Shown here: positions 50,976 to 61,470 of the stretch, in pieces
Layout of the letters: every line of letters begins with the position of its first letter
Numbering within the stretch: the first letter of the stretch is position 1
Assembly: GCA_905147135.1 (NCBI GenBank)
Contig: LR990056.1
Span: 15,634,001 to 15,698,000, forward strand
Direction: 5' to 3'
From: Blastobasis lacticolella
Taxonomy: Eukaryota; Arthropoda; Insecta; Lepidoptera; Blastobasidae
DNA length: 64,000 nucleotides
The notes under the pieces: generated by a model
The model's input: the letters and a program-made list of their open reading frames with translations, nothing else
What the model was told of the DNA's origin: nothing
Database searches by the model: none
Made by a program: the position numbers and the translations under genes

Positions 50976-51316
50976 GTGGATAATGGGTTCGATTCCAGTG
51001 GAAGCAATTTTCTTGTATTATGCGAATGATTTTTATGATCGGACAATCAAAAGCCGCCGTTTCTATGATGCATGCATGATGCGCGGGCGTCGACATTGTT
51101 GCGTTCATATTTTTTTTATAGCAACATCAATGCTGTCAGTTTGTGATGTTCGTTACAGATAGGTGGGTATAGCATATACCCAATTTATCACACTAGTAAT
51201 ATATGCAAATGTATTGTAATGTCATTAAGCCTTTTTTAAAGATTATTGGCTTAGGACGTGTCACCCCAAATTCAAAGTAACGAACCTTGTGAAAAATCGC
51301 GTCGTTGGTAAACCTG

Positions 51317-51540
51317 CATGCTCTAAAGGTGAAGGAAACAATCGTAAGGAAATCTACACATACAGGCGACTTAATGTGTAACCATGATTCAATTTGTTCA
51401 GGTTCCTTAACAGGGTCGCGGAGGTCAGATGGCAGTCGCTCCACTTAAACTACCTGATCTGCCAAATCCTGGACCATGGTCAAGGCGAACCCCGCGCACG
51501 AGAGCACAACCGGGACATTACCGCCAAGATGATAATTATT
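51317..51540 (+). mobile_element. SINE family A, copy 3 (5'-truncated)
   Basis: It contains the body landmarks GGCGACTTAATGTGT, CCATGATTCAAT, CTGATCTGCCAAATCC, GGACCATGGTCAAGGCG, GAGAGCACAACCGGG and the 3' end CGCCAAGATGAT. The tRNA-like head is missing. Confidence 0.8.
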
Positions 51541-52979
51541 TTTAAGGTGACAAAAGTCCCCAAACACAACTATCAAAACCTCCTAATCCCAATAACCGCT
51601 CAAATAAACGTCAGAACAATGCAAATTGCCACCCAGTCCTGTATCCCCTCAAACGGACGTCTATCACAACTATTGTCTCGGAAGGCATCCATCAATAAAA
51701 CTTAGGCCGGAGGTAGCGGCCGCGGGCTAATTCCTACTGTCATAAATACCGGCATTAATCTAACGACATAGCATTAGATGTCTTGGAGACGATACAGGGG
51801 ACACGGTATAGGTAGTCCGTCCGGGAATTACGAGGCTGAAAATGTCAACCCCCCTTGGCAAGCCCTACCCTGGCTTGGCATGGTGGTTGGAAGGAGTGGT
51901 AGCATGCGCATGATATTTTTGAAACCTCTAGCATCCACATATATTTTTCACACTTGTGGTAAGTTGCTAGAGATAGAACAGACAAGCATTAGAAAGCGAG
52001 CGCTCGTCTGGATGCGAGCGGTTTCAAAAATAGGGGGCCTGAAGTACAAGCTAGGGTACAATTAGACATGTTGTATCTTATTCTTATAGTACATACTTTA
52101 GTGATCGTATATAGCTCTAGACATGGATTGGACCTTAGATTACTGGTGTTAATGGTAAAGTCAACTAAGTAAGTATAAGTAAATATTGTGACCCATTATG
52201 AATTTCACAAAATAGTTCAGAGGTTTTGGCCCAATGGGAAGAATAAAGTAAAATCTATGTAACCCTACCTAATTAGCTGAAGAACTTACAATGACTTACA
52301 AAAGTCAAATATTCAGATTTAAACTACTTTAGAGGTCGCTACTGTTTGCTTATACTATGCGAGAATCCTTCGGGAACTATTCCGATAGATTGGTTAGTGA
52401 CACCCTCGTAATCAGCTGACGGCTTGCCAAGCCATTCGCTCCACCACAACGTAAGAATACCTCACCGATAAAGTTCAATTTCCCCTGTAGTGGACGTGTG
52501 CTTTCGCCCTTTGCAGTCTAAACCGGGACTCAAGGACGTGAATACCAATCAATCGATTTTGGAACTTATCGTCTACTATTTCAGTCCAGTTTCGATTGAG
52601 GCCTCCTATAGGGCATTAAAACGACTAATGTCTTCTAAACGGATGGCGTAAGTGCGTTTGTATTGTTTTGTAGCAAATGTATTTGTATGTATTTGTGTGT
52701 ATGTATCGGATTGTTCCATTTGTGTTTATCGGAGGCGAGTGAATTGGATTTAAATACATTAATTGAATTCAATTGGTGCCATTGTTATTGGGAATGGATG
52801 TTTGGGTACTTAAGTCCCCTAAGATAAGGTAGGACATTTACATATGTAAAAGTCTAGTTTTGTTTGCAAGAAATAAATAGAGAATTTGCGATACTGATGC
52901 GGTTTTTTTGTACGGTTCAATGACGATTTGCTATATTGTCGTGGTAATTTTGCAAGAGGCATTTATTATCGCTAACAAT
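51541..52979. other. non-coding stretch, no recognised element
   Basis: It lies between a SINE copy and a tRNA-headed SINE. A plus-strand open frame at 51778-52065 shows no domain or splice context. I see nothing else nameable. Confidence 0.5.
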
Positions 52980-53190
52980 ACGTCTGGGTTCAGTGGTTAA
53001 CATGCATCTGCCACGCAGACGTCCCGGGTCCGATTCCCGGCCGAGCAGAAATTTAAATGATGAATTTTAATTTCTATTACGGGTCTGGTTGTTATATGTA
53101 GGTATAATAAGTGAGATGATGATATTTAAAAGTATATAAGTAGTCATTATCAGTTGTCTAGCACCCATAACAAAAGCTTTGCTTGCGTAA
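52980..53190 (+). mobile_element. SINE family B with tRNA-like head
   Basis: An A-box-like CAGTGGTTAACATGC (about 52991) and a B-box-like GGGTCCGATTCCC (about 53026) precede an AT-rich body. The 3' tail reads AAGTATATAAGTAGTCATTA, then CAGTTGTCTAGCACCCATAA and AAAGCTTTGCTT. The tail matches copy 28531-28650. From knowledge, this tail type is widespread in lepidopteran SINEs (HaSE-like); the exact family is not certain. Confidence 0.75.
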
Positions 53191-53631
53191 AATGCCCAAG
53201 AAATGTATTTATATAATTTATTATCTATTTATTACGAAATATATTTACAACCAATTAAAACGTATCTGAGTTAAAAATAAAACACATAAACAAAGAGACT
53301 AACCTTCAACTGTCATTCGAACTGCGATTTAAAAATCAAACTTCAAAAATGGAATCACCAAATATACCGTATCACTCAATGCCGGATGCACCGTATCATG
53401 GCGAACGACAAATTAGATATGATCGAACTATACACGAATTTAATAACAATCGGTTTAGCGTAAATACATAAAAAAACAACTTATCTCATTATGAACCAAC
53501 GTTCGTGTGGACCAGAAATATCTGGTAGGAAACGGTGCTCAAAGTTTGCGAATATCTTTTTTTGCAGTCTGCGTTGCTTTACTTGGACTTATGGTCTTAT
53601 GAACTTAGAATATTAGTGTCCGGTAGAGTAT

Positions 53632-53850
53632 AATAGAGCATCAGTGGCCTAATGTCTAATATGTCCGACTCATAAGCGATAGACACCGAGTTCGATTACC
53701 CAGTACCGCCATGTAACAATGACTCTTTTCTGAGTTATGTACATTAGTTGAACACTAACCGATGCTCCTACGGTGAGGGACAACATAGTGCGTGAGGAAA
53801 CCTGCACATTCAGGCGACTGAATGTGTATCTATTAGGTATAAGGTAGGAG
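53632..53850 (+). mobile_element. SINE family A, copy 4 (head present, 3' half missing)
   Basis: The tRNA-like head has AGTGGCCTAATG and GAGTTCGATTACCC. It is followed by ACATTAGTTGAACACTAACC, CCTACGGTGAGGG, GAGGAAACCTGCACATTC and AGGCGACTGAATGTGT. After about 53845 it departs from the family and runs into the 5S-like modules. Confidence 0.8.
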
Positions 53851-53901
53851 TGGCGCCACTAACAAGTGGCGAGCCGTAAGTACTAAGGTTCGACCAACCT
53901 C

Positions 53902-54038
53902 ATCATGGTCACCCATCCAGTTCCCGAACTGTCTGTATTGCTTAACTTAGGGCCACATAGACGTTTCGTCTAGTCTCAAAATCACGGTCACCCACCCAGT
54001 TCCCGGACTGCCTGTGTCGCTTAACTTGGGGTCACATA
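53902..54038 (-). repeat. two tandem 5S-rRNA-like modules (SINE3-type relic)
   Basis: Read on the minus strand, each module carries AAGTTAAGC (a box-A-like 5S motif) followed about 20 nt later by ACTGGGTGGGTGACCG or AACTGGATGGGTGACCA. These resemble the box-C region of animal 5S rRNA (TTGGATGGGTGACC). The modules lie at 53902-53959 and 53982-54038. Neither has the full 5S length or both ends, so these are not functional 5S genes. They fit a 5S-derived SINE in two partial copies. Confidence 0.65.
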
Positions 54039-54059
54039 TTTTGGGATACACCTTTATGG

Positions 54060-56160
54060 AGGTTCATAATCAACATAATCATCATCAAAATTAGCACACA
54101 TTGAGGACCGCTGCGCGATAACCGTCAGTACTAAAATCGGAGAAGGAAATGCCAAATATTGACCCCAGATCGATAGTGTGCCGTTGACACTGAATTTGCT
54201 CTAATCGATAACTTTAATTAAGAACTTATTTGTTATAATCTCGATTGACGTGTTGCATCATGTATTTGGTACGTGCTGGGTATTATACCTGACCTGACCT
54301 GTGGACGCTATTATCGTTTGTAGTTACATAGTAGTAATAATAATCTTGGTTTTATACGACAATTCTTGTTCAAGTTGCGGTTGAGGGTTGATTAGGAAAG
54401 AAACGGTTCTAAGGGAAAGTGTAACGGGACTGCGAAACGGTCAATTGCAATTTTCAATATTTAGGTACGTCAAGTGCAATTAATATATTAAGATATTTTA
54501 ACGTTTCGCGGACTCATTAATGATTGCAAAACATAAGAAATAAATAAATTATCTACGTAAATCCAAAGTAAACCTAACCAGCATAAAAGCTCTAAGTTCG
54601 AATAGATGGGTCACAGATAAAATAAGGCTAGAAAGTTATTTTTAAGGCGACATTTCGGGCAAAGATACTGGCACCGTACAGCCACGGCATTACAATGACA
54701 AAGGCGCGAATTACGAATACCGAACCGCTGTTTTGTTGCCGTGTCAAAAAATTAATATTAACGATATCCCGGCACAATGAAGTGGAGAGAAAAAAAAGAA
54801 TATAATTTATGCAAGACATTCCTTTTGACGCCTTTGTTTCAAACACCCCGCGATATTCAATTAAATTGAATATTTTCGGGCATCGCGAATTATGCCCAGT
54901 GAATGGGCTATTTTTCAATGTTGATGACGAATGGATCGGGGAAATTTGAATTTTCTCCCAATTGTTCGGGGGCCCGGGGAAAGAATCAGAAGTTGGCGAG
55001 AGGAAGAAATAATAATGAAACCGCCATATTTTTTTTTGATTACGTCTTCTGTAAAAATACGCCAAGCCACAAATAAACACGGTGAAACAACTAAAAACGC
55101 CGACTGCTGATATTTAAAATAAATATTTTAAGTAATTTGATACCCCGATTGGTTTTAAAGGATTCTGGAATTTCACAAAATGGCACCTAAAATCCGCCAT
55201 TATGTATTTTTAAATTTTAATGTACTCGCGCGAATAAGATGAATCTAACATACTATAGCTAGTGTCAAATAAGAAGAGACTTGGCGGGTCACGTGGTGCG
55301 ACTTGCGCTGCATGAGATTACGCGAGATCCCCTCCACTGCCATTTGACAAGTCTCTTCTTTCGTGACGCGGGTTATATTATATACGTAATACATTGAACC
55401 GTTACATGTAACCCGTGCCAAAGAAATAGTCTAAAACAAAACCCTTCACTGACGCAGTCGGGTAAATAGCTTTAATTTGAAAATTGACGGTACTTTAATC
55501 CGTAATCAGAACAGCTCACAAATTCCACCCTAATAACAAAAAAATAAATAACAAAAGACAACTAATAACGATGCGTCACGCGACACGTCTATGCCCCATC
55601 AAAGCGTGATTCGCCATTAAAAAATAAATAATAGAAGAAAAAAAACTGAATCCCGTATCAATAGAACTGGGTACTAAGGGCAGCTGGACATTGCGTAGAT
55701 TTATATCGTCCATTCATTTGGCCCGCGACCGATTGTACAGTACGCCTCGAAAAAATCCGCCGAAATAATTGTCAACTCTATCGCCCTAAATACAAAGTTC
55801 AATTTTCGATGTAACTTGGAATAGGCCGTGTAAAAACTTGCGTGGACACATGTCCGAAATTCGATTGAATGGTGTTTTATTAAGAACCGGTTGAGAGTGG
55901 ATTAAACTGGATCCCGTAGGCCACGTGGTCACGCAGTTTTGTCATTCATTCGTGTATTGAAATTATCGGACTTCTTTGTTCGATCCTATTGTGGCAGTAT
56001 GTATATCGATAATATATTGCCGCCTGTCTGACTCTTTGTTGGTCGTTCTAGATTCAGTTCTCCTTTGCTATCATATCGATGATTTAGTATCAAGAGAATG
56101 CATAATCAAACACAACATTAAAATTGAATCACTTTAAATTCGATTGTCAAAGAAACTATA
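54060..56160. other. non-coding stretch, mostly unique sequence
   Basis: It contains a 13-bp inverted repeat near 55.3 kb, listed separately. The minus-strand open frame 54628-55080 has no recognisable motif. ATCGAT-type hexamers lie at about 56.0-56.1 kb. No gene is supported. Confidence 0.5.
55271..55360. repeat. inverted repeat, 13-bp arms AAGAAGAGACTTG
   Basis: The arms at 55271-55283 and 55348-55360 are exact reverse complements, 64 nt apart. The loop is GC-richer than the flanks. The stem is too short for a typical animal microRNA precursor, so a small foldback element or a chance fold is more likely. Confidence 0.5.
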
Positions 56161-56165
56161 ATAAC

Positions 56166-56392
56166 TACTCTAACGGTGAGAGAAAATAGCAATAATCTAA
56201 CAGTGAGAGAAAACATCGTGACGAAACTTGGACATTCAGGCGACTGATTGTGTAACCAAGATTAACAAAGGCATTGAGGTCAAATGGCAGTAGCTCCACC
56301 GTATTACCATATCTGCCAAATCCTGGATCATGATCAAGGCGGATACCGCACCATCGCGGTGCACAACCGGGATATTGACGCCAAGATAGTTG
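56166..56392 (+). mobile_element. SINE family A, copy 5 (5'-truncated)
   Basis: It has the landmarks ACGGTGAGAGAAAA, ACATTCAGGCGACTGATTG, ATATCTGCCAAATCCTGG, GATCATGATCAAGGCG and GCACAACCGGGATATTG, and ends GACGCCAAGAT. The segment TAACGGTGAGAGAAAA/TAACAGTGAGAGAAAA occurs twice at its 5' end, a small internal duplication. Confidence 0.8.
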
Positions 56393-57045
56393 ATCTATAC
56401 TAAAACATAGCTAGCGGTAGCTAGTTAGACTGCCCTCGCCTCCCGCGTACCCCATGAATACCTAATGATCAAATTAACTGCACCTATTGTCTATCCGGGC
56501 TGTTTTTACATTAGAATATTAATAATCATTTTTCCATTGTCCCACCACCGAGGGGTGGCGAAGAAAAATGTTGCTCCATCAAGACTGGGGTTGGATTGAT
56601 TGATTTTTGCATTAATTTTAATAAAAACAATAGTGCCTTCTGTTTCGGACGCGGTCTCTCCTGGCTCCTCTATTATTTGCAGCAGAGTTTCTTATTGGAA
56701 AATGTAATTGAGTTCTGAAGTGCAGTCGAGTATTGAGGCGCCGAGTTCAGGTTTAATAGGATTTAAATTAAAAGTGTGCTTGTTTTGCGGGTAGGCGAAG
56801 TGAAGTGGTGTAATGTAAGCGTAAATGTTATGGGCGATAGTTACCGCTTACTACCAGGTGGGTCGTGTGTCACTGAGTAATAGAAAAGAAGACCTCTTCA
56901 ATGAGTGTGGGACAGTTATCGAAGTTGCGTCAGTCGTACTCAATTTACCGGTGATTATCTATTTCTGCCGCCAGGGAGAGTTTAATTATCGACCGAGAAG
57001 ATTTTTATCGATAGATATCGGAAAGCATACTAGATTTATTTCAAA

Positions 57046-57237
57046 CTAGCAGCCGCCCCGGCTTCGCACGGGTACCACTACGGGTACACGGGTATATAGC
57101 CTATGTCACCCGGGGATAGTGTAGCTTCCCAACGGTGAAAGAATTTTTGAAATCGGTCCAGTAGTTTCGAAGTCTATTCAATACAAACAAACAAACAAAA
57201 AATCAAACCTTTCCTCTTTATAATATTAGTATAGATT
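57046..57237 (+). mobile_element. RTE-type LINE 3' tail, second type
   Basis: CTAGCAGCCGCCCCGGCTTC begins the tail. It continues with ATAGCCTATGTCACCC, ATCGGTCCAGTAGTTTCGAA, (CAAA)n and ATAATATTAGTATAGATT. It is well preserved compared with other debris, so probably a younger insertion. Confidence 0.7.
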
Positions 57238-58592
57238 TCTGGACGTAGTCTAAGATGCACCATCTCGACTAAATTAGATTTTTACTAAACTATATTCACG
57301 GAGTCAGGTTCCATTTCCTTCTTTCAGGTCCTTTCTAGTTGCATCTACAGAATTTATCATTGGCATCAACGTAGAATTACCTCTACATTCAAAGACATAC
57401 ACGTATGTCTGTCGAGATGGCACCGAACGCGTCTAATAAGCTATCAATATTAATTTCCCATTAACACATGTCCCTAGTTAGAACTCGATCAATAACATTT
57501 CAAATCAACTTGACTTGTGTCCCATGGCTCAGTCTGTCTATCAGTCTGTCTAGTGGAAAAGTGACTACGATGCTAAAAGACATAGCTACAAATATATCTA
57601 GTGCTTAAAAAAAAGAAGAAATTGAACCAGAATGATGAAATGCGTAAATGTTGTTTTGTATCGGACTAAAGTATTATTTCTTCACCAGCCATAGACGGTA
57701 ATAATTCACAAATTCTACAAAGTATTCTGTACTGGCTAGCTCTTCAAGCTACATAACAATCATCATTATCATCTTCATCAGCCCTTAGCAGTCTGACTTG
57801 ATATAAAACAATAATTTTCATACAACCCTCTTTTTACTTAGTTATAGCAATATCATAGAACGTCGCCAGTGCAATCTTTAACTGGAATCCATAAATAAAT
57901 GATATGTCAATTACCAACTCCATCATTGTATAGTAAAATCAATTCGTTGAAATCGGCAAAGTACAAACACAGGCCAATATAAAGGGCCTTTATACGAGCA
58001 ACGATCGCTCAGAACAAATACTTTGTGTGACAAAAACTCTATTCATAGATAGCAGTAATAAAAATATGTTAATAAAATGTACAGGACGTGTAGTTTGATA
58101 TTGGTAGCTTCAATTGAAGTGGATAATTTTAGGTTGATGTTTTTGAAGCGGATTAAGGGCAAGTGTAATCTATAAGTGTAATCTTTGTGGTACTAAAGTA
58201 TTTTAGGAATATGAAATTGAAAAAATTGGTTGTAAAGAAAATAAAGAATGTAATGAAATACAGTTTTATATTATTAATTACTTTGATGACCACAACAGTT
58301 ACCTCCAGTAACCTATTCCCACTAAATTTCCTTAAATTTCTATCACATTACAATCACGACGATCCTCCAAGCTGCCCTTCACGATCCATCGCCCGCTAAC
58401 AAACAAACACCATGTACCACACAATTCACCAACGATAATTGTATAATGAACAATTAGTGTGAAACTAATCAAGGGGCCTATTATCCGGTTCGTGGTAGAA
58501 ATTCGTCGCTCCCAATTCTGGTGATCGAACAATAAGGCTCAATTCTCGGGGCTGATAGCGAGCTGGTCTGATAATGCGTCACGTGTGGTTCC

Positions 58593-58712
58593 TTTTTTTA
58601 TGTTATACGGCAGACAAACAGGCAAGCGGGCTACCTGATGGTGATGGAAAGTGGTCACCGCCGCCTATGGACATCTGCAACACCAGGGCGTTGTCCTTTT
58701 CTCGTTTTAGTC
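58593..58712 (-). mobile_element. LINE 3' tail (solo)
   Basis: On the minus strand CCCTGGTGTTGCAGATGTCC is followed by ATAGGCGGCGGTGACC, CCATCAGGTAGCCCGCTTGC and CTGTTTGTCTGCCGTATAAC. It is the same tail as 63.85-63.96 kb, without coding sequence. Confidence 0.6.
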
Positions 58713-59344
58713 CAAGTCCCACTTATCACTTATATAATGCGAAAGTTCGAAGGGTGGATGTTTGAGCTTTCTTGCAATACGGTTTTTGATGTTTTGTAGG
58801 TTGCACCACAGACTAAAAATATATATTCAATGTGGTTCCTTCAGTGACTTCCCAAATTTGGCTGAGTCCTGTTATCGGGAAACCACCATCTGATTGTCAA
58901 ATTTGTGGTGGTCAAATTTTGTAATGATTTTTCAACAGTGAATAATTTGTTTATTTTCTACAGTTTTCTATGCTTAGTCTAGGATTCGTTTTAGTTTTCG
59001 TATCGAGAACTTCAGTTATACGCAAATAGACACGACCGACATAGTTACAACCACCTTCCCTCACATGACAAAGTTTCTAATGAATTGACATATTCTGCAC
59101 ACGTGTTGCTCTGGCATACGGACTAATACATTAGAGGATTCCCAATCCCATCTAGTCATTGTTAAGATGCAAATTCGTTTGCGACCGTCGTGTATCAGAA
59201 ATTAATCGCTATTGGTAGACATGTTTGCTTTCGAAGCGTAAATTATAATCTCCATGTTTAGTACATTTGTCCTGGATATATTTAGGGTTACTAAATTCTG
59301 TACCTGTATTTTTAGGGTTTGTAATTACAAAGTAAAATAAATAA

Positions 59345-59436
59345 AATCTTCTTGGCGTTAATGTCTCGGTTGTGCTCTCACGCACGAGGGTTTCATTATA
59401 ATGTTTTCTCTCACCATAAGAGCATGAAGGTTTACC
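59345..59436 (-). mobile_element. SINE family A, copy 6 (internally deleted)
   Basis: On the minus strand GGTGAGAGAAAACATTATAA is followed almost directly by GAGAGCACAACCGAG and ACGCCAAGAAG. The roughly 150 bp seen between these landmarks in other copies are missing. Confidence 0.7.
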
Positions 59437-60398
59437 AACGGCCAGACAAAGTAAAATTAAAATCGTAATCATTATCTTCTTAAATTTAATTATCCTCACA
59501 ATCAAAAACAAATACTGTGTTAGTAATTAGAATATAATTCATTTAACATATACTAGTGCGTCATGTGTTGAGTTTGAGTCAATATAGACATTGACTAACG
59601 TTGACTAAGAAGTGATGTCATTAGCCACTGAAAAACCTCAATCTAATGCAACGTATAAACTATCAGGACATTAATTTATCAACTAAGCAAACATAGGACT
59701 GAGTTGAAAGAATTACCTACCTATTGCATATTTCAAAGTTTTGTCACTTTACTCACGAATGTACTGAACGCATTGTAAAACATTGTCAATTGTGTTTCAT
59801 ATTTTAAAGCTTTAATTTCTACTAATAATAAAAATACTATGCTACTACATTCGAATTTAAAATATCTGGGCGTCTGTTATATGGTCCATGATTTAGCACA
59901 TCCACAATTTACATACAAAAGCCAGTTTTTTTATCGCCATCTCACCTGTTGGTAAATGACGATGCGGCCGTCGATGGTGCATGCCTGTCTAAGAACAGCC
60001 TTTTCACTCTAACTTTGTCTCTTAGACGAAAATTTTCCAAAATTTTCAGTCCGTAGCAGCTAGCAGCAAACAATTCGCGTAATTCTGGACAATGGACCAG
60101 AAACCCTCGTATATTACGCAATGCGAAGAATGCGCCTGAGTTTACTTAATAATGCTTTGACGTAAGCGGCGTCGAGTTAACTGTTGAAGCAAGCAGCGCT
60201 TTGAAGATAAATAATTTATCGCCACAGTAAAAAGCTGCATAAGAAAGAATTGTTGATAAACACCGAGCATTAAATATTGTAACTGTTGTCTATCGTAAAA
60301 AGATGGACGCCAGACGTGTGCGTGTAAATATCAATTCTCGGGAAGTGCGCTTGTTCAAAGGGTGGGAACGGTATGATGTTGGAATTGGAAGGTAATAC

Positions 60399-60521
60399 AG
60401 AATAGACAAGAATCCAGGGCCAAAGATGTGGAATGAGCTGCCTCCCGAAGTTTTTCCTTTGCTTCAGAACATGGGGTTCTTCAAAAGGCATGTACTTCAA
60501 AGGCCGGCACCGCAACTGTAA
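60399..60521 (+). pseudogene. LINE reverse-transcriptase C-terminus, decayed
   Basis: An open plus-strand segment reads RIDKNPGPKMWNELPPEVFP, then LLQNMGFFKRHVLQ and a stop at 60519-60521. The W-N-x-L-P...F-K-x-x-V pattern is the usual end of the CR1/Jockey-like LINE ORF2. The non-coding GATGACGGTGGCTGCTTTCC that follows links this C-terminus to the solo tails elsewhere in the window. A stop lies just upstream (60393-60395). Confidence 0.65.
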
Positions 60522-61413
60522 GTACCCCTGGATGACGGTGGCTGCTTTCCGTCCGTGTGCATAAAAGTCTTGGAAACAGACGTCCAGCACTGGATGGTTA
60601 AAATGTAGATGATGGTGACAATGGCTTACGCGTGGATGCTGAAGACTAGGTGATGTGAAGGAGTAAGAGTAGGAAAGCGGATCTTGGCGAAGGCCGGTAT
60701 TCATTGACTGCTAGGGCGATGATAATTAATGATGATGACAGTAGGTACATACGAGCTTTTCTGATCTAAATGACAATTTTTTCCACTATTTTAAAGCAAG
60801 CAAAACCCACAACGAATACCCAACCACGCATCTTATCAATCACCAAGTAGAAACTTTATTAATCTATCAACTTCCCCCGCGACCGAGGGCAATTTAAAAA
60901 CGAAAATTCCACACGCAATTACATTTCAAAGACATTCCGTTTGATCTGATACTAGCGAGGAGCATCGACGGAATGACTGCGTTGGATTTTTACGCATCGG
61001 CTAATTTGACAGACGGCCCATTGGCTCTTCAAAAAACCGCGCGGCGACTTCGATTTTATCTGCTTTCCGCGCACTAATGTCTCGACATGAAATCGCTTCG
61101 TTTCGGTTCTTGCCATAATAGCGTCCCCGTGTTTTGACGCGTCATAGATTCAGAGACACATGTCTAATGGCTGCTCAGATCTGCGGCAATCAAGATTGTT
61201 TCGAATATTTTAATGTTTCTCATCTATCTGTGTGTTGACATACAGACGCAGAGATTGGTGGCGTTCTCCATTTGGCAAACGCTACAAAACGAATACACGA
61301 TGACGGTAATTCTAAACATTAGGTACTTATTTTATGGAAAAAAGAAGTGCTTTGATCACTAAGCTTCGAAAATGGTCATCAGCCAACGCTATTAGCGGCC
61401 TCGCGACCGACCA

Positions 61414-61470
61414 CTAATAGACTCAACAGGTGTCCCGCAGGGTGGTCTGTTCGGACCGCTACTATTTACA
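61414..61470 (+). pseudogene. LINE reverse-transcriptase core fragment
   Basis: The plus-strand frame reads LIDSTGVPQGGLFGPLLFT, the reverse-transcriptase motif usually written GVPQGSxLGPLLF. It is short, and the catalytic YxDD motif was not found downstream. It is a relic, and not obviously the same insertion as the C-terminus at 60.4 kb, which lies on its 5' side. Confidence 0.6.

Noticed and set aside
52980..53055. tRNA gene
   Set aside because: A- and B-box-like motifs are present, but no acceptor stem or cloverleaf, and a SINE tail follows.
53902..54038. 5S rRNA genes
   Set aside because: Each module covers only the internal promoter region and is diverged; the gene ends and terminator are missing.
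60270..60704. 144-codon minus-strand open frame
   Set aside because: It is antisense to the LINE reverse-transcriptase C-terminus and has no known motif.
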